From contig PBOW01000009.1 of the NCBI GenBank assembly GCA_002725365.1, positions 19,006-28,243 of the forward strand: a stretch of 9,238 nucleotides of DNA, in the 5' to 3' direction. The stretch is from Chloroflexota bacterium. GTDB lineage: Bacteria; Chloroflexota; Dehalococcoidia; UBA2979. Position numbers and translations under genes: made by a program. Shown here one piece after another: positions 7,089 through 9,238 of this stretch; within the stretch, counting starts at the first letter, position 1; each line of letters opens with the position of its first letter. The notes beneath the pieces are model-generated. The model had not been told where the DNA came from, did no database searches, and saw nothing but the letters and a program-made list of their open reading frames with translations.

Positions 7089-7460
7089 TCAGCTAGATGA
7101 CTGAACCACTTGTCGGGTGTCCCCTTCTTCTGTCACAAAACAAGAGTATGAACCGGTGTGACAGACCCCCGAACCTTCGAGGGAAACCTCCAGTAGTACA
7201 ACATCGCGATCACAGTCTGTAGAAATCGAATGGACGTTGACATAGTCTCCTGACGTCGATCCTTTATGCCATATTTCCTGACGCGAACGAGACCAAAACA
7301 CTGCTTGGCCAATCCGAATTGTCTCGTTCAGTGTTTCCTCGTTCATATAACCCAACATTATGACTTTACCGTCTCCCTTTTGTTGGAGAACAGCAGGGAT
7401 AAGGCCTCGGTCGTCATATGTGAGTTCACTTGGGTTAAACAACGATCCTGATTCTTCCAT
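7089..7460 (-). CDS. hisI: Phosphoribosyl-AMP cyclohydrolase
   Basis: HisI opens the adenine ring of phosphoribosyl-AMP, the third step of histidine synthesis, and is a metal enzyme. The 123 residues show the whole signature: GLIPAVLQQ, MLGYMNEE, FWSRSRQEIWHKG with TSG, the metal-binding D-C-D-R-D cluster (about 82-86), and GVCHTG...SCF with its two cysteines seven apart (100 and 107). It is HisI alone: the protein ends shortly after SCF, without the HisE pyrophosphohydrolase domain fused in many bacteria. Two starts compete. The ATG at 7460 is used here; a GTG at 7478 would add six residues. Both have only weak AGG-like sites about 10 nt upstream. The gene follows hisF after 41 nt, in an order seen in his operons. 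Confidence 0.94.
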   Translation of the reverse strand: MEESGSLFNPSELTYDDRGLIPAVLQQKGDGKVIMLGYMNEETLNETIRIGQAVFWSRSRQEIWHKGSTSGDYVNVHSISTDCDRDVVLLEVSLEGSGVCHTGSYSCFVTEEGDTRQVVQSSS

Positions 7461-7501
7461 ATACGGCTTGCCTTTCACAAATGATCGATCCTAGTCAACT
7501 A

Positions 7502-8263
7502 CTATAACGGACGCACTGGTACGCCGTGATTAGTCAAGTATTCCTTAACTTCCCCTATCGAGTATGTCCCAAAATGAAAAATAGATGCAGCCAATACTGC
7601 GTCAGCTCCTCCGGTCACCAGAGCATCTAATAGATGTGACGGAGCACCGGCTCCACCTGATGCAATGATTGGAACTGAAACCTCATCACGGATAGCTCTA
7701 AGCAGTTGAATGTCATAACCATCCTCATGTCCGTCTGTATCCATTGATGTAACGAGTAGTTCCCCTGCTCCTCTTTCTGTTACCTCGCGACTCCACTCAA
7801 TTGCGTCAATCCCAGTTGGGTTCCGGCCACCATGAGTAAAGATTTCCCACTTGTCAGAACCCGCTTTCTTTGCGTCTATTGCAATCACAGTGCATTGAGA
7901 CCCAAATCCTTTGGCTGAATCTTCTATAAGTTCCGGGTTTTGTACCGCGGCTGTATTCAAAGAGACCTTATCGGCCCCTGATTCAAGCATCCGCCTGACG
8001 TCCTCAGACGAGCGGACCCCTCCGCCCACAGTTAACGGGATGAAAATCTGCTCTGCGGTTCGAGAAATGAGATCGAACGTGCTGGCTCGGTCATCAGAGG
8101 ACGCAGTTATATCTAAAAATACAAGTTCATCAGCTCCATCGAGTTGATATTTGGCAGCGAGCTCTACCGGATCTCCGGCATCGCGAAGGTTAACAAATGA
8201 AATTCCTTTCACCACCCTGCCCTGATCCACGTCAAAACAAGGGATGATTCGCCTTGTCAGCAC
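7502..8263 (-). CDS. hisF: Imidazole glycerol phosphate synthase, cyclase subunit
   Basis: HisF takes ammonia from HisH and converts PRFAR to imidazole glycerol phosphate and AICAR. It is a single TIM barrel with phosphate sites at GGG (80-82) and SGG (202-204). The GTG at 8263 is chosen over the ATG at 8278. It gives a family-type start, [11 protein letters not shown], and a protein of 253 residues. It also puts the two catalytic aspartates at D11 and D130, the numbers they have in Thermotoga HisF. A strong GAGGGG lies 7 nt upstream, while the ATG has only a weak site. With this start the gene begins 4 nt after the hisA stop codon, with its ribosome binding site inside the last hisA codons, so translation is probably coupled. 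Other signatures are [10 protein letters not shown] and [10 protein letters not shown]. Confidence 0.95.
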   Translation of the reverse strand: MLTRRIIPCFDVDQGRVVKGISFVNLRDAGDPVELAAKYQLDGADELVFLDITASSDDRASTFDLISRTAEQIFIPLTVGGGVRSSEDVRRMLESGADKVSLNTAAVQNPELIEDSAKGFGSQCTVIAIDAKKAGSDKWEIFTHGGRNPTGIDAIEWSREVTERGAGELLVTSMDTDGHEDGYDIQLLRAIRDEVSVPIIASGGAGAPSHLLDALVTGGADAVLAASIFHFGTYSIGEVKEYLTNHGVPVRPL

Positions 8264-8267
8264 AATG

Positions 8268-8984
8268 TCACCCCTCATCGCCTATCCGAATTGCCTCTGT
8301 AAGATCAATGTCAGACGTGTAGATAGCACGACCAATTATCGCTCCGTGTGCACCAATTTCTTTCAGACGCAAAACATCGTCGATACCTGAAATCCCACCT
8401 GCAACGTTCAGATTAATTTCCGTGTTTGATAATATCCGTTCACACATATCAATATTGGGGCCTGTGGGGCGACCATCTCTTTCGATATCAGTGTAAATAA
8501 TATTACTGACTCCATTTTCTTCTAGGTGTTTAAGGAAAGGAAATAAACGTATGTTAGTCTCCTCTATCCACCCTGAGGTAGCGAGCAGTTCACCTCTAGC
8601 GTCGATCGATACTATAAGTCGATCTCCGTAGCGGTCACTGAGGTTCCGCAGCAGTTTTTCGTCACGGATAGCTGACGTACCGATGATGAACCGCTGAACC
8701 CCCATATCTACTACCTCTTGCACTGCCAATTCAGATCTCAGACCTCCACCTATCTGGATGTTCACAGGGTTGGAAGAACAGATCTTCCCAACGATATCTG
8801 TGTTCACAGGATGTCCCTGCTTCGCCCCATCTAGATCTACTAAATGGAGATTACGGGCACCTTTTTGGATCCATTTCGCAGCAAAATGCATTGGCGTGCC
8901 AAAGACTGTTTCGCGTGCGTAATCTCCTTGCTCTAGTCGGACGGCATTTCCACCCCGTATGTCGACTGCCGGCCAAATTTCCAT
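8268..8984 (-). CDS. hisA: ProFAR isomerase (phosphoribosylformimino-5-aminoimidazole carboxamide ribotide isomerase)
   Basis: HisA catalyses the Amadori rearrangement of ProFAR to PRFAR, the substrate of HisHF. The 238 residues match the family. The general acid/base pair is present: D8 in AVDIRGG and D128 in VSIDAR. Phosphate sites are IGGGLR (78-83) and AGGIS (195-199). The HisA-specific TDIERDG (165-171) and the GW (137-138) after the second catalytic strand separate it from HisF. The ATG start has only a weak GAGAG-like site upstream, but the MEIWPAVDI start is typical of the family. It lies 19 nt after the hisH stop, and its end carries the hisF ribosome binding site. The start is good rather than certain because the Shine-Dalgarno is poor. 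Confidence 0.95.
   Translation of the reverse strand: MEIWPAVDIRGGNAVRLEQGDYARETVFGTPMHFAAKWIQKGARNLHLVDLDGAKQGHPVNTDIVGKICSSNPVNIQIGGGLRSELAVQEVVDMGVQRFIIGTSAIRDEKLLRNLSDRYGDRLIVSIDARGELLATSGWIEETNIRLFPFLKHLEENGVSNIIYTDIERDGRPTGPNIDMCERILSNTEINLNVAGGISGIDDVLRLKEIGAHGAIIGRAIYTSDIDLTEAIRIGDEG
8271..8276 (-). promoter_or_regulatory. Internal ribosome binding site of hisF inside the end of hisA
   Basis: GAGGGG overlaps the last Glu and Gly codons of hisA and ends 7 nt before the GTG at 8263. It decides between the two possible hisF starts. Confidence 0.7.
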
Positions 8985-9003
8985 GACGTGCTCTCAATTA
9001 CCT

Positions 9004-9238
9004 TTAATTAGTCGCATTTTCTACGAAATTCTTATATATGAGTAAACCAGTTTCCCCACTTTTTTCAGGATGGAACTGTGTCGCTATCAAGTTATCCCGG
9101 CCAACGATAGCAGGAAAGTTGACCCCTCCATACTCTGCCCTGGCAAGTACCACTCCCTCTACACTCGGTTGGGCATAATACGAATGAACGAAATACAAGT
9201 ATGCTCCGTCACCGAAGCCGTCAAGAATTGGGTGATCT
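9004..9238 (-). CDS. hisH: Imidazole glycerol phosphate synthase, glutamine amidotransferase subunit (C-terminal part)
   Basis: Only the last 77 residues are in the window; the N-terminal half with the nucleophilic cysteine lies beyond 9238. The frame is open to the edge: it enters as DHPILDGFGDGAY and continues into YFVHSYY, the most typical HisH stretch. The TTG at 9198 is internal and is not a start. The remaining triad residues are visible as His and Glu in ATQFHPEKSG (H codon 9070-9072, E codon 9064-9066). HisH is a class I glutaminase that feeds ammonia through the HisF barrel. The stop is 19 nt before hisA. The hisF gene that encodes its partner lies two genes downstream on the same strand. 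Confidence 0.95.
   Translation of the reverse strand, partial: DHPILDGFGDGAYLYFVHSYYAQPSVEGVVLARAEYGGVNFPAIVGRDNLIATQFHPEKSGETGLLIYKNFVENATN

Noticed and set aside
9196..9198. TTG as the start of a short 64-residue protein
   Set aside because: The frame stays open upstream and encodes DHPILDGFGDGAY, standard internal HisH sequence, so the gene is simply cut by the window edge.

Overview
The window is gene-dense bacterial DNA of moderate GC with no RNA genes, mobile elements or CRISPR. It carries ten protein genes; two of them run off the edges. The mix of histidine-synthesis genes with acyl-CoA genes (CaiB-type CoA-transferase, biotin-dependent carboxylase parts, a crotonase) and a class III aminotransferase suits a free-living heterotroph specialised in organic and acyl-CoA substrates. 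Such gene families are expanded in uncultured marine Chloroflexota (SAR202 / Dehalococcoidia type). The HisA/HisF sequences would also fit Planctomycetota or other deep phyla, so the phylum is only a guess.

Left part (1-3765): a divergent pair of units. On the minus strand, 1790 to 1 is most of a tandem, two-domain family III CoA-transferase that leaves the window at its C-terminus. Across a 151-bp intergenic region, on the plus strand, lie a 71-residue biotin/lipoyl carrier protein (1942-2157) and a 522-residue acyl-CoA carboxylase carboxyltransferase (2197-3765). No biotin carboxylase gene is present here, so the carboxylase would be completed by a subunit encoded elsewhere. The intergenic region has a plausible promoter with an inverted repeat over its -35.

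Right part (9238 down to 3778, all minus strand): the genes, in order of transcription, are hisH (partial), hisA, hisF, hisI, a crotonase-fold protein, a class III omega-amino acid aminotransferase, and a D-2-hydroxyacid dehydrogenase. Gaps run from 4 to 71 nt, so this may be one long transcript or two with a break at the 71-nt gap after hisI. HisH and HisF form imidazole-glycerol-phosphate synthase, and HisI and HisA catalyse the two steps before it. The last three genes look catabolic and have no evident link to histidine.

The two parts meet tail to tail: the carboxyltransferase and dehydrogenase genes stop only 12 nt apart with no intrinsic terminator visible. I see no clearly new molecular system. 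The points most worth checking are the crotonase that lacks both classical catalytic glutamates, the carboxylase module without a biotin carboxylase, the hisA/hisF coupling that fixes a GTG start for hisF, and the operator-like repeat in the divergent promoter region.
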